From Gammaproteobacteria bacterium (lineage in GTDB: Bacteria; Pseudomonadota; Gammaproteobacteria; UBA4575), in NCBI GenBank assembly GCA_033344735.1, contig JAWPMW010000001.1:1246171-1310170 (forward strand): a stretch of 64,000 nucleotides of DNA, written 5' to 3'. Below are positions 36,752 to 45,625 of the stretch, piece after piece. Each line of letters starts with the position of its first letter. The first letter of the stretch is position 1. Both the position numbers and the translations under genes were made by a program. Under the pieces are notes generated by a model. That model ran no database searches. It worked only from the letters and a program-made list of their open reading frames with translations, and was not told where the DNA came from.

Positions 36752-38308
36752 TTAATTTTCAGTAGATGAATCAAACACACCGTAAGCTCCACCCCCAGGT
36801 GTCTCAAGTCGCACTTTGTCACCCACTTGTACTGTCATTGAAACTTTGCCATCAACACATTGATCATTTAAAAAATTCTTGCCTGACTTGCCTGGCTCTC
36901 CATTATTAAGGCCATAAGGTGCATACATCCTGCGCTCACTAAGAATAGTCACTCTGGCCGGCTGCAAGAACTCAAATTCACGAACTATCCCACATCCTCC
37001 ATTATGTTGGCCATGACCACCAGATGCTTTGCGAATTTCATAACGATTAATTCTCAATGGATAATTCATTTCTAATACTTCTATAGGCGTATTCTGAGTA
37101 TTAGTCATATGAGTTTGCACTGCATCTAAGCCTGGGTAATTTGCTGTGGCACCCGCCCCGCCCCCAATAGTCTCGTAATAACTCCATGATGTTTCGCCTT
37201 GGCACCCCATTGCAATATTATTCATAGTACCTTGGCTCGCAGCAGGTATTTCACTTGGAAAAGCTTGAGCCAATGCAGCAAATAATACATCAACAATTCT
37301 CGAGCTAGTCTCGACATTCCCCGCTGCCACCGCAGCGGGATATTTTGCATCGACCAAACTACCCAGAGCAGTTTCTATAGAAATAGAATTAAATGTTCCT
37401 TTACATGAAGGGACGTCATCAGTCATTAAACAACGGAATACGTAAAATACTGCAGCGGCTGTCACCGCTTTGGGACAATTTATATTTCCTTGAACTTGCT
37501 TTTCTGTCCCTGAAAAATCAACTTGTATATTTCCATCATCAACCATCACATTTACTTTAATTACAATATCAGTATTACCCAAACCATCATCATCCATATA
37601 ATCAACAGCAGAATAATTCCCGTTAGGAATTCGCTTCAATTGCATAACAGCCATTGTCTGCGCGTAATCAAATACATGTTCTATTAGCAGCTTATATTGA
37701 TTCACATCGAGTTCATCGACCAAAGTCTGAATGCGTTTCACGCCATGTAAATTTGCGCCTAGCTGCGCACTAAGATCAGCATAGGTATTATCTTTTTGCT
37801 GCACCCCAGCGAATATTTTTAAATATGCATTTTTATCAATCTGATTATCACGACCCAAATACTGTGGCGATATAACAATCCCTTCATGTATAAGTGAAGA
37901 TGAAAGTGGCATTGATCCGGGCTCATCAGAACCAATATCTGCATGGTGTGCTCGGTTGGCAACAAAACCGATGCATTGTTTAGCTACATATACTGGTGAT
38001 ACCAAAGTCACGTCAGGCAAATGAGTACCACCCAGATAAGGATCATTAAATATGACGATATCTCCAGGCTGCCAGTCAAAAATACTAACAATGCTTTCCA
38101 TAGCGTAAGCCATACTGCCCAGATGGACAGGGATATGAGCAGCCTGAGCACACAATTGCCCATAACTATCAAACATTGCACAGGAATAATCCAAGCGATC
38201 GCGAATATTGGGTGAAAATGCCGCATGTCTCAGCTGAGCACCCATTTCCTCACATAATGCATTGATTTTGTGAGTAAATAAGCTGAGTTGGATCGTATTT
38301 ATAGCCAT
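36752..38308 (-). CDS. hyuB: Hydantoinase B/oxoprolinase (HyuB) family protein
   Basis: 518 aa, full length for the HyuB subunit. The signature LRHAAFSPNIRDRLDYSCAM (residues 22-41), NDPYLGGTHLPDVTLVSPVY, RAHHADIGSDEPGSMP, and the late GGHGQHNGGCGIVREFEFL and TPGGGAYG fit the family. The usual HyuA ATP-binding partner is absent from this window, which makes the activity uncertain: an ATP-dependent opening of hydantoin, 5-oxoproline or a similar cyclic amide is possible only with a partner. It is followed by the amidotransferase gene after 13 bp. Confidence 0.93.
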   Translation of the reverse strand: MAINTIQLSLFTHKINALCEEMGAQLRHAAFSPNIRDRLDYSCAMFDSYGQLCAQAAHIPVHLGSMAYAMESIVSIFDWQPGDIVIFNDPYLGGTHLPDVTLVSPVYVAKQCIGFVANRAHHADIGSDEPGSMPLSSSLIHEGIVISPQYLGRDNQIDKNAYLKIFAGVQQKDNTYADLSAQLGANLHGVKRIQTLVDELDVNQYKLLIEHVFDYAQTMAVMQLKRIPNGNYSAVDYMDDDGLGNTDIVIKVNVMVDDGNIQVDFSGTEKQVQGNINCPKAVTAAAVFYVFRCLMTDDVPSCKGTFNSISIETALGSLVDAKYPAAVAAGNVETSSRIVDVLFAALAQAFPSEIPAASQGTMNNIAMGCQGETSWSYYETIGGGAGATANYPGLDAVQTHMTNTQNTPIEVLEMNYPLRINRYEIRKASGGHGQHNGGCGIVREFEFLQPARVTILSERRMYAPYGLNNGEPGKSGKNFLNDQCVDGKVSMTVQVGDKVRLETPGGGAYGVFDSSTEN

Positions 38309-38428
38309 CAGGGATTGTTGTTTTTAGCGGTAAAACATTCTATGGTTTACCTTGTTCAGAAATAAGGTTTTTGCAGTTTCCATTGACCTTTAATATTTAA
38401 AAAAATAACAACTACTTCGAGGTGCTAC

Positions 38429-38506
38429 GTGAACCCACTTAATTCAGTACTAGGGACCATCATTGCAGGATTTGTCTTAGCAATAATTATTACTCTAATT
38501 GTCTAA
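38429..38506 (+). CDS. Very small 25-aa single-helix membrane peptide
   Basis: 25 codons with GTG start at 38429, a GAGGTG ribosome binding site about 4 bases upstream, and a TAA stop. The peptide is N-terminal NPLNSVLGT followed by one hydrophobic helix (IIAGFVLAIIITLIV). It lies 59 bp before the PuuD-like gene, which has its own AGGAGG. I do not recognise it. Composition and ribosome binding site favour a real micro-protein, but it is too short for more certainty. Confidence 0.5.
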   Translation: MNPLNSVLGTIIAGFVLAIIITLIV

Positions 38507-38565
38507 ATCGAACTGCAGCGTATAACGCATATAATAAATAATCAAAAAATTCAGGAGGAATCACT

Positions 38566-39066
38566 ATGGAACTAAACACATGGTCGCTAATTGTTTGGCT
38601 ACATGTTTTTGCCGGTATCATTTGGATCGGCTTGCTTTATTACTTTAACTTCGTACAAGTGCCAGCAGTCGCTGCAGCTACCGCTGATAGCGACGGCCCC
38701 GGACCTGCTGCGATTAGTAAATATGTTGCACCACGTGCATTATGGTGGTTTCGCTGGGGCGCACTTGCTACATGGTTAACTGGCGCAGGCGCTCTATCTT
38801 ATGTGGGCGGATTTATACCAAATATGCTATTCACTAATGGCATCACTGTGATTGGTATTGGAGCATGGCTTGGAACAATTATGCTTTTCAATGTCTGGGC
38901 TTTAATTTGGCCGAATCAGAAGAAATTACTCGGCATAAAAGAGGCTACTGACGAAGAGAAAGCAACAGCTAAGAAAGTCGCATTCATGGCATCACGCACC
39001 AACACATTATTATCTATCCCGATGATTATGTGTATGGTTGCTCACGGTCACGGCCTACCTTTCTAA
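38566..39066 (+). CDS. Urate oxidase N-terminal (PuuD)-like integral membrane protein
   Basis: 166 aa with an AGGAGG ribosome binding site. Four transmembrane helices are seen. The blocks WLHVFAGIIWIGLLYYFNFV (residues 11-30), RALWWFRWGALATWLTGAG, GAWLGTIMLFNVWALIWPNQ and ASRTNTLLSIPMIMCM are those of the Urate_ox_N domain (PuuD). True PuuD carries this domain plus a C-terminal cytochrome c; here the cytochrome is absent, so urate oxidation should not be assumed. Some such short proteins are mislabelled NusG in databases. A strong terminator lies 75 bp after the stop. The role is unknown. Confidence 0.8.
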   Translation: MELNTWSLIVWLHVFAGIIWIGLLYYFNFVQVPAVAAATADSDGPGPAAISKYVAPRALWWFRWGALATWLTGAGALSYVGGFIPNMLFTNGITVIGIGAWLGTIMLFNVWALIWPNQKKLLGIKEATDEEKATAKKVAFMASRTNTLLSIPMIMCMVAHGHGLPF

Positions 39067-39140
39067 GCAAAGCTTTAAGGGCTGTAATCGCCCGCCAAAC
39101 AAGCTGGAAATACAGCATGTTTGGTAGCATAATTTCACTA

Positions 39141-39170
39141 CGGCAGCGGGATCCCGCTGCCGTTTTTATT
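39141..39170 (+). terminator. Intrinsic terminator after the PuuD-like gene
   Basis: A perfect 22-base palindrome (CGGCAGCGGG / CCCGCTGCCG with an AT centre) is followed by TTTTTATTTT. It ends about 100 bases past the stop of the PuuD-like gene and just before argD, so it should isolate argD-argF from upstream transcription. Confidence 0.9.
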
Positions 39171-39206
39171 TTATGAACGATTGAATATATTATTTTGAAT
39201 ACACTT

Positions 39207-40370
39207 ATGTCGACCTATACTCGCAAAGACATTACCTTCACTAAAGGCGAAGGCGTATGGTTGTGGGATCAAAATGGTGAAAAGTATTTAGACGCATTAT
39301 CTGGCATTGCAGTATGCGGGCTGGGTCATGCTCACCCAAAATTAGCTGACGTTATTTCCAAACAAGCCAGAACTCTTTTGCATACTTCAAATATCTACCG
39401 TATTAGCGCGCAAGAACAACTGGGTGATCGCATATGCCAAGTCAGTCAAATGGATCGTGCTTTCTTTTGTAATTCTGGCGCAGAAGCGAATGAAGCTGCA
39501 ATTAAACTGGCACGCTTGCATGGCAACAAACAAAATTTTGAAACACCCACCATTATCGTATGTGAGAATAGTTTCCATGGTCGCACCATGGCAACATTAA
39601 CAGCCACTGGAAATCGGAAAGCTCATGCAGGATTTGAACCTTTAGTTGCCGGATTTATACGCGCACCTTTTGGCGACAGCGAAACCATTGCCGAGATCTG
39701 CAAAAATAATTCGAATGTTTGTGCAATTTTTGTTGAGCCTTTTCAAGGCGAAGGTGGAATAAATATTCCTAGCACTACATTCTTGCAAGAACTACGAAAT
39801 ATTTGTGATCAGCATAATATGCTACTAATGCTTGATGAAGTACAAACTGGTAACGGTCGCACTGGCAAATGGTTTGCTTGTCATCATCAGAATGTTCTTC
39901 CTGACGTCATGACTACAGCAAAAGGTCTCGGCAATGGTATGCCTATTGGCGCATGCCTGGCACGTGGCGCAGCGGCTGAATTATTCGGCCCGGGTTCACA
40001 TGGCAGCACATTTGGTGGTAACCCATTGGCATGCGCGACCGCTTTACAAGTACTCACCACAATCGAAGAAGAAAATCTTTTATCTAATGCCGCATGCATG
40101 GGAAAACTGCTTGTCGACACTTTAAAGCAAAAGCTCACTGATAATACCCTTGTAAAAGAAATACGTGGTTGCGGCATGATGATTGGCATTGAATTAACCA
40201 CGCCTTGCGCAGTTATCGTTGACATCGCATTAGAAAAAAAATTATTAGTTAACGTCACCGCTGACAATGTCATTCGTATACTTCCACCATTAATCACTGG
40301 CAAAAATGAGATTGCAATGATTGCAAATATCATCTGTGAATGTATAGAAGATTTCCATCAACAGCTTTAA
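39207..40370 (+). CDS. argD: Acetylornithine aminotransferase
   Basis: 387 aa from the ATG at 39207; a TTG four codons upstream is possible but no ribosome binding site supports either. Class III PLP aminotransferase: GEGVWLWDQNGEKYLDALSG, NSGAEANEAAIKLARL (PLP phosphate), ENSFHGRTMATLTATGN, LLMLDEVQTGNGRTG, and the PLP lysine in MTTAKGLGNGMPIGA. It converts N-acetylglutamate semialdehyde to N-acetylornithine. argF follows by 22 bp. Upstream at 39179-39200 is an AT-rich inexact half ARG-box (TGAATATATTATTTTGAAT), so ArgR control is possible but unproven. Confidence 0.96.
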   Translation: MSTYTRKDITFTKGEGVWLWDQNGEKYLDALSGIAVCGLGHAHPKLADVISKQARTLLHTSNIYRISAQEQLGDRICQVSQMDRAFFCNSGAEANEAAIKLARLHGNKQNFETPTIIVCENSFHGRTMATLTATGNRKAHAGFEPLVAGFIRAPFGDSETIAEICKNNSNVCAIFVEPFQGEGGINIPSTTFLQELRNICDQHNMLLMLDEVQTGNGRTGKWFACHHQNVLPDVMTTAKGLGNGMPIGACLARGAAAELFGPGSHGSTFGGNPLACATALQVLTTIEEENLLSNAACMGKLLVDTLKQKLTDNTLVKEIRGCGMMIGIELTTPCAVIVDIALEKKLLVNVTADNVIRILPPLITGKNEIAMIANIICECIEDFHQQL

Positions 40371-40392
40371 CCTTAAACTATAAATAATTATC

Positions 40393-41301
40393 ATGGCTCG
40401 TCACTTTTTATCATTACTAGACCTTAACAGCGAGGAATTGCGCACAATAATAACTCGAGCAATTGAACTCAAAGCCATTTTGCGCAAGGGTGAGTCATAT
40501 ACTCCTTTTCAAAACAAAACGCTTGCTATGTTGTTTGATAAGTCATCTACGCGTACCCGTGTTTCTTTTGAAGCAGGTATGGCGCAATTTGGTGGGCATG
40601 CATTATTTTTATCCTCCAAGGATACTCAACTAGGTCGCGGCGAGCCAATAGAAGATACTGCACGCGTGTTATCAGGCATGGTAGACATCATTATGATTCG
40701 CACATTTGCCCATGAAACCATTGAACGCTTCGCCAACGTGGCAACAGTACCCGTGATTAATGGTTTGACAGATTTAGTCCACCCTTGCCAGTTACTCGCA
40801 GACTTACAAACTTGGTTTGAAAAACGTGGAGATATCAAAGGCGCTACTGTTACCTGGGTAGGTGATGGCAACAATATGTGTCACTCATATATTAATGCTG
40901 CGCGCTTATTAGACTTCAACTTACGCATTGGCAGCCCACATGGCTATGAACCTGATCAGAACATAGTTGATGCAGCAGGCAATAAGGTCTATTTCACAAA
41001 TGACGCCATGGAAGCTGCAAGTAATTCAGACCTTATCGTCACTGACGTGTGGGCGAGCATGGGACAAGAAGAAGAACAAAAGCAACGTGAAAAAGCTTTT
41101 TCCTCATTCCAAGTGAATAGTCAGTTAATGCAACAAGCAAATAAAGATGCCTTATTTATGCATTGCCTACCCGCACATCGAGGCGAAGAAGTATCTTCTG
41201 AAGTACTAGAAGGTGCGCAGAGCGTAGTCTGGGATGAAGCAGAAAATCGTCTACATGCACAAAAGGCGCTAATTGAGTTTTTACTACTAAGTAGTAATTA
41301 A
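40393..41301 (+). CDS. argF: Ornithine carbamoyltransferase
   Basis: 302 aa. Motifs are STRTR (carbamoyl phosphate, near residue 48), HPCQ (near 130), [13 protein letters not shown] (near 155) and [11 protein letters not shown] with the ornithine-binding cysteine (near 258). It makes citrulline from ornithine in arginine synthesis, using argD product and feeding argG. It lies 22 bp after argD and is convergent with the DUF3179 gene. Confidence 0.97.
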   Translation: MARHFLSLLDLNSEELRTIITRAIELKAILRKGESYTPFQNKTLAMLFDKSSTRTRVSFEAGMAQFGGHALFLSSKDTQLGRGEPIEDTARVLSGMVDIIMIRTFAHETIERFANVATVPVINGLTDLVHPCQLLADLQTWFEKRGDIKGATVTWVGDGNNMCHSYINAARLLDFNLRIGSPHGYEPDQNIVDAAGNKVYFTNDAMEAASNSDLIVTDVWASMGQEEEQKQREKAFSSFQVNSQLMQQANKDALFMHCLPAHRGEEVSSEVLEGAQSVVWDEAENRLHAQKALIEFLLLSSN

Positions 41302-41316
41302 ATCGCAAACACATCG

Positions 41317-42450
41317 CTATAGTCTTTTCTTAAATATTTCTGACCGCGGATAAAAGTCCAGCCATACAAAAGAAAAATATACTCCTCGATCCAATTGCTT
41401 TAAACGAGTACCTTTTAACTCGCCATCAATTGCAACACCAAACATATTCCATGTACTGCGAGTTTGAATGTCGACAATATCATTATCATTTAATTCAAAA
41501 TCTAATGTACGACCCGCCACAGCTCTCGAATAAGCTGCTGCTGCTAAAACATCTTTTGATTCACGGATAACACGTTTATCAACTGATGATGCCATCCCAG
41601 GTTTACTAACGACCAACACATCCTGATCTGCTAATTTAGTTTGCAATAAAGGGACTGTATTCAAATATGAAAAAGGAAATGCAACAGCATTATTATTATT
41701 ATTTATTCCTAACACACGCTCCATCGCAGGCAAGCGATCATCAAAAGGCCTACGAAAAAACCAAGCGATAGGTACCGCGCGCGAATCATAATGTGTATAT
41801 GGATTAATGCCATATTTTTTATTCAAGTCAGTTTTTCTAGAAAGCACTTTTCCTGATGGGAATGCATTTTTATAATCTTCAAAAGCAACAATTTTTGATG
41901 GCAACAGTGTAAGAGTTTCCCCAGCATAGTCACCAACGACACTTTCACCGGTAAATTGTAACCACCATGATTCACTCTGTCGATCATACATCACCAAATT
42001 GCTCGAATAAACTTTCCCAGTTGTTCCGAAATCAAGTAATTCTCCTTTATGCTGCCTCGAAAAAACCATCGCCGCATTACATAAGGGACAATAAGTAACT
42101 GAGATTTTTTCATCGCCCAACTGGTCATTAACAATTTCGTGATACATTAAAATTTGAAGTGGATAAGCTTTGGATTTTGTTCCATTAGCAAAAACGACCA
42201 CAGGTTCACTCTCATGCAACCACTTATCAGCCTCTCCAACAGAAACAAACACTGGTTGATCAATTGATAAAATTCCATCCTTCCCAGGACCCCCCTCCAC
42301 CATGTCAGCTAATGCAACTGTTGAATTTGAGAAATCAGTATTTACCCAATCATGCATATCAGGAAACGGCGGTTTAGCGAATACGCTTAACAGCCAAAAT
42401 ATATAAAGAAGAACAAATAAGCTTATGCCAGCAAACACTGTTTTATTCAT
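41317..42450 (-). CDS. DUF3179 domain-containing membrane-anchored protein
   Basis: 377 aa. One N-terminal transmembrane helix (about residues 5-26) anchors a periplasmic domain. The family block VTYCPLCNAAMVFSR (near residue 118) has the paired cysteines, and FGTTGKVYSSNLVMYDRQSESWWLQ is the strongest signature of DUF3179. VFVSVGEADKWL and GTKSKAYPLQILMYHEIVND also fit. The family is of unknown function; the CxxC suggests metal or redox chemistry. It is convergent with argF and divergent from the symporter gene. Confidence 0.92.
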   Translation of the reverse strand: MNKTVFAGISLFVLLYIFWLLSVFAKPPFPDMHDWVNTDFSNSTVALADMVEGGPGKDGILSIDQPVFVSVGEADKWLHESEPVVVFANGTKSKAYPLQILMYHEIVNDQLGDEKISVTYCPLCNAAMVFSRQHKGELLDFGTTGKVYSSNLVMYDRQSESWWLQFTGESVVGDYAGETLTLLPSKIVAFEDYKNAFPSGKVLSRKTDLNKKYGINPYTHYDSRAVPIAWFFRRPFDDRLPAMERVLGINNNNNAVAFPFSYLNTVPLLQTKLADQDVLVVSKPGMASSVDKRVIRESKDVLAAAAYSRAVAGRTLDFELNDNDIVDIQTRSTWNMFGVAIDGELKGTRLKQLDRGVYFSFVWLDFYPRSEIFKKRL

Positions 42451-42551
42451 GCCAATTCTCTACTAAGTGCATAATTAAGGGTTGATTTAGACCTCACATG
42501 TCCTGCATGCTAGCAAAACAACAATAATTACAATACAGATGGAGGGTAACC

Positions 42552-43892
42552 ATGGAAGCTCTTATTTCCTTACTTGAAACGCTCAGCTCATTTATCTGGG
42601 GTAAGTTCACTCTAGTATTAATACTAGGTGTCGGCATTTATCTTACCTTAGGACTCAGATTTATCCCTTGGAGAAAAACCATTCCTTATGCTTTCTCCTT
42701 ATTATTCAAGGGCAAACAAGGATCTGGTGAAGGTGAAATATCTCCTTTCCAAGCATTGATGACAGCCATGTCAGCAACCATTGGTACAGGAAATATCGCT
42801 GGTGTTGCTACAGCAATTTTTATCGGTGGACCTGGCGCCATCTTCTGGATGTGGATTACCGCATTGGTAGGTATGGCAACCAAATACGGTGAAGCAGTGT
42901 TGGCAGTTAAATATCGTGAAACTGATGCTAGAGGCAAACATGTTGGTGGCCCCATGTATTACATCAAGAATGGTTTAGGCTCCAACTGGGCTTGGCTTGG
43001 ATTTCTTTTTGCATTATTTGGCACGATAGCAGCATTTGGCATTGGCAATATGGTCCAATCTAATTCTGTTGCCGATGCCTTACATACCAATTTTAGTATC
43101 GACCATAAAATAACTGGAATCGTCATTGCCGCATTGGCAGGACTAGTCATACTAGGAGGCATAGAACGTATTGGCGCTGTTGCTGGAAAGCTTGTTCCTA
43201 TAATGGCAATAGCATACATCATTGGCTCCTTAATTATTATCATAGGCAGCATTGACGAAGTACCCGCTGCCATTGCTCTTATCGTCGATAGCGCATTTAG
43301 TGGCTCGGCTGCTGCGGGTGGCTTTGCAGGTGCAGGCATAATGATAGCGATTCAGATGGGTGTTGCTCGCGGCATCTTCTCTAATGAAGCAGGTTTAGGC
43401 AGCGCACCAATTGCTCATGCTGCCGCACAAACTAATAGTCCAGTGAGACAAGGCATGATAGGCATGCTTGGTACATTTATTGACACCATCATTGTTTGCA
43501 CAATGACAGCTCTTGTCATAATCATAAGTGGTGCTTGGACTAGCGGTGAAACTGGCGCGAGTTTATCTTCATTGGCATATGGAAACTCAATTCCATTTGG
43601 CGAATACATTATTACATTCGGCTTAGTAGTTTTTGCCTTCACAACAATACTTGGCTGGAGCTATTACGGTGAACGTTGCGCAGAATATATTTTTGGTGAA
43701 AAAGTAATTCTGCCTTATCGCATACTTTGGATTGTTGCAGCTTTTATCGGCGCATTCCAAACAGTCAATTTAATTTGGATACTTGCAGATGTAATGAACG
43801 GATTTATGGCCGTGCCCAACTTGATCGCATTAGCCTTACTTAGTCCAGTCATCTTCAAAGTCACTAAGGATTACTTTGCTTCCAAGGAATAG
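42552..43892 (+). CDS. Alanine/glycine:sodium symporter (AGCS family)
   Basis: 446 aa, about 11 transmembrane helices. The family motif SNEAGLGSAPIAHAAAQT is present near residue 280, along with MTAMSATIGTGNIAGVATAI (near 69) and GGPMYYIKNGLG (near 128). It imports alanine or glycine with sodium ions. A GGAGGGT ribosome binding site lies 5 bases before the ATG. It lies directly upstream of nadC (5 bp), and the two are probably cotranscribed though functionally unrelated. The substrate preference cannot be read by eye. Confidence 0.95.
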   Translation: MEALISLLETLSSFIWGKFTLVLILGVGIYLTLGLRFIPWRKTIPYAFSLLFKGKQGSGEGEISPFQALMTAMSATIGTGNIAGVATAIFIGGPGAIFWMWITALVGMATKYGEAVLAVKYRETDARGKHVGGPMYYIKNGLGSNWAWLGFLFALFGTIAAFGIGNMVQSNSVADALHTNFSIDHKITGIVIAALAGLVILGGIERIGAVAGKLVPIMAIAYIIGSLIIIIGSIDEVPAAIALIVDSAFSGSAAAGGFAGAGIMIAIQMGVARGIFSNEAGLGSAPIAHAAAQTNSPVRQGMIGMLGTFIDTIIVCTMTALVIIISGAWTSGETGASLSSLAYGNSIPFGEYIITFGLVVFAFTTILGWSYYGERCAEYIFGEKVILPYRILWIVAAFIGAFQTVNLIWILADVMNGFMAVPNLIALALLSPVIFKVTKDYFASKE

Positions 43893-43897
43893 GATTT

Positions 43898-44740
43898 TTG
43901 CTCGAGCATTCTACAGATAACTTAGCAATAATTCGTGAGTCTGTTCGCATCGCCCTGACCGAGGATATCGGCCAGGGCGACGTGACGGCCGCACTCTGCA
44001 ATAGTGACATTATTAACGCAAAAGTAATTTGCAGGGAAACCGCAACGCTTTGCGGGCAAACTTGGTTTGAAGAATCCTTTCAGCAATTAAACTCAAACAT
44101 CTCCATTAAATGGCTCAAAACTGACGGCGATACTATGCACCCTAACAATGAAGTATGCATTATCAATGGGCCTGCTCCTGACATACTCACTGGCGAAAGA
44201 ACAGCATTAAATTTTCTACAAACATTATCGGCTACAGCCACGGCTACAAAAAAACTTTTACATCGTCTCAAAGGTACAAAAACACAGTTACTTGATACAC
44301 GTAAAACGATTCCAGGTTTACGTTACGCTCAAAAATATGCAGTACGCTGCGCAGGCGGAAAAAATCATCGTATGGGCTTATATGACGCCTACTTAATTAA
44401 AGAAAATCATATCGCCGCATGCGGATCGATCAGTAAGGCCATTGAGCGCGCCAAAAAGCAACATCCTGCACTTAAAATTGAAGTAGAAGTCGAGACACTT
44501 GATCAACTAAAAGAGGCGATTGAGAATCAGTCAACCATTGCGTTACTTGATAATTTTTCTTTAGAAGAAGTAAAACAGGCTGTGGGAATGAGCGAGGAAA
44601 AAATTAAACTAGAAGTATCTGGTAACATAAATATGGATAACATCCATCAATACGCAATACTCGGAGTAGATTATATTTCTGTAGGGGCACTGACAAAAAA
44701 TGTGCGAGCAGTAGATTTTTCAATGCTATTTCACACTTAA
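43898..44740 (+). CDS. nadC: Nicotinate-nucleotide pyrophosphorylase (quinolinate phosphoribosyltransferase)
   Basis: 280 aa, TTG start at 43898 with AAGGA nine bases upstream; no nearby ATG exists in frame. Motifs: LTEDIGQGDVTA (near residue 17), GERTALNFLQTLSATATATK, DTRKTIPGLRYAQKYAVRCAG (partly), NHRMGLYDAYLIKENHI, EVEVETLDQ and the closing VDYISVGALTKN phosphate-binding loop. It makes nicotinate mononucleotide from quinolinate in NAD synthesis. It overlaps the end of mazG by 15 bp on the opposite strand. Confidence 0.97.
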   Translation: MLEHSTDNLAIIRESVRIALTEDIGQGDVTAALCNSDIINAKVICRETATLCGQTWFEESFQQLNSNISIKWLKTDGDTMHPNNEVCIINGPAPDILTGERTALNFLQTLSATATATKKLLHRLKGTKTQLLDTRKTIPGLRYAQKYAVRCAGGKNHRMGLYDAYLIKENHIAACGSISKAIERAKKQHPALKIEVEVETLDQLKEAIENQSTIALLDNFSLEEVKQAVGMSEEKIKLEVSGNINMDNIHQYAILGVDYISVGALTKNVRAVDFSMLFHT

Positions 44741-45529
44741 CATCTTTTTAGCCTGTCTCCAGCACTGATCTAATTCATTCTCTTTTAGATCGGTCATATT
44801 TTTACCTTGCTCACTAACAAGATATTCTACCAATCTAAATCGACTCTCAAACTTAGAATTTGATTTCTGCAAAACAACATCAGCGTCAACACTTACGTGC
44901 CGACAAAGGTTAACTACTGAAAATAAAACATCGCCCATTTCCTCCTCAACACGCACACTACCTTGTTCCATTTTAATGGATTGCTCTAACTCGCCGACCT
45001 CCTCTTTAAGCTTTGCGATCACACCAGCAACATCTGACCAGTCAAAATTTACTTTTGCTGCTTTCTTTTGCAACTTGCGCGCTCTTATTAGAGGAGGCAA
45101 GCCTTCGGCAACATTAGCTAAGACTGAAGAATCCTCTTCTGTCTTACCCCTAACCAATCTCTCTTGCTGTTTAAATTGTTCCCAGTCTTGTTTACCTTGC
45201 AATACTTCTACGTCACTACCAAATACATGCGGATGTCGTCGCAACATTTTTTCGCAAATGGCATTCACCACATCGTCAAAAGAAAACTGGTTTTTTTCTT
45301 GCGCTATTTGAGCGTGGTATACCACTTGCAACAATAAGTCTCCTAGCTCATCGCATAAGTCATCCATATCATTACGTGAAATAGCTTCAGCCACTTCGTA
45401 AGCCTCCTCAATAGTATAAGGAACAATTGTTTCAAAGGTTTGCACCTTATCCCAACTACAACCTGTTTGTGGATCGCGTAGTGCGCGCATAATTCCAAGT
45501 AAATTATTAATAGATTTATTATCAGTCAT
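44726..45529 (-). CDS. mazG: Nucleoside triphosphate pyrophosphohydrolase MazG
   Basis: 267 aa, tandem MazG domains. First domain: LRDPQTGCSWDKVQTFETIV and the metal-binding EEAYEVAEAISRNDMDDLCDELGDLLLQ (with its EExxE...ExxD pattern). Second domain near residues 165-235: DWSDVAGVIAKLKEEVGELE and EEEMGDVLFSVVNLCRH. It hydrolyses non-canonical dNTPs and, in E. coli, ppGpp. The start codon is immediately preceded by an inverted repeat with no Shine-Dalgarno, so translation may be unusual. It is convergent with nadC, overlapping by 15 bp. Confidence 0.96.
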   Translation of the reverse strand: MTDNKSINNLLGIMRALRDPQTGCSWDKVQTFETIVPYTIEEAYEVAEAISRNDMDDLCDELGDLLLQVVYHAQIAQEKNQFSFDDVVNAICEKMLRRHPHVFGSDVEVLQGKQDWEQFKQQERLVRGKTEEDSSVLANVAEGLPPLIRARKLQKKAAKVNFDWSDVAGVIAKLKEEVGELEQSIKMEQGSVRVEEEMGDVLFSVVNLCRHVSVDADVVLQKSNSKFESRFRLVEYLVSEQGKNMTDLKENELDQCWRQAKKMLSVK

Positions 45530-45530
45530 G

Positions 45531-45568
45531 ACACTAAGTTTAAACTCATTTCAATTTTGACTTAGTGT
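45531..45568. repeat. 9-bp perfect inverted repeat abutting the mazG start codon
   Basis: ACACTAAGT (45531-45539) and ACTTAGTGT (45560-45568) are exact reverse complements, 20 bases apart. The inner arm is one base from the mazG ATG. In the mRNA this would form a stem just before the start, with no ribosome binding site between. It may instead be a double-stranded operator. Confidence 0.5.
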
Positions 45569-45625
45569 TATACAAATCCATTTGAAGGGGAAGCATTATC
45601 TTTAAATGCAAGCCACACAAAATAA

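Noticed and set aside
39887-40333. 148-codon frame antisense to argD
   Set aside because: It is fully inside argD, which has all catalytic motifs.
42451-42551. Glycine riboswitch before the alanine/glycine symporter
   Set aside because: The leader is only about 100 bases, and no conserved glycine aptamer core is seen.
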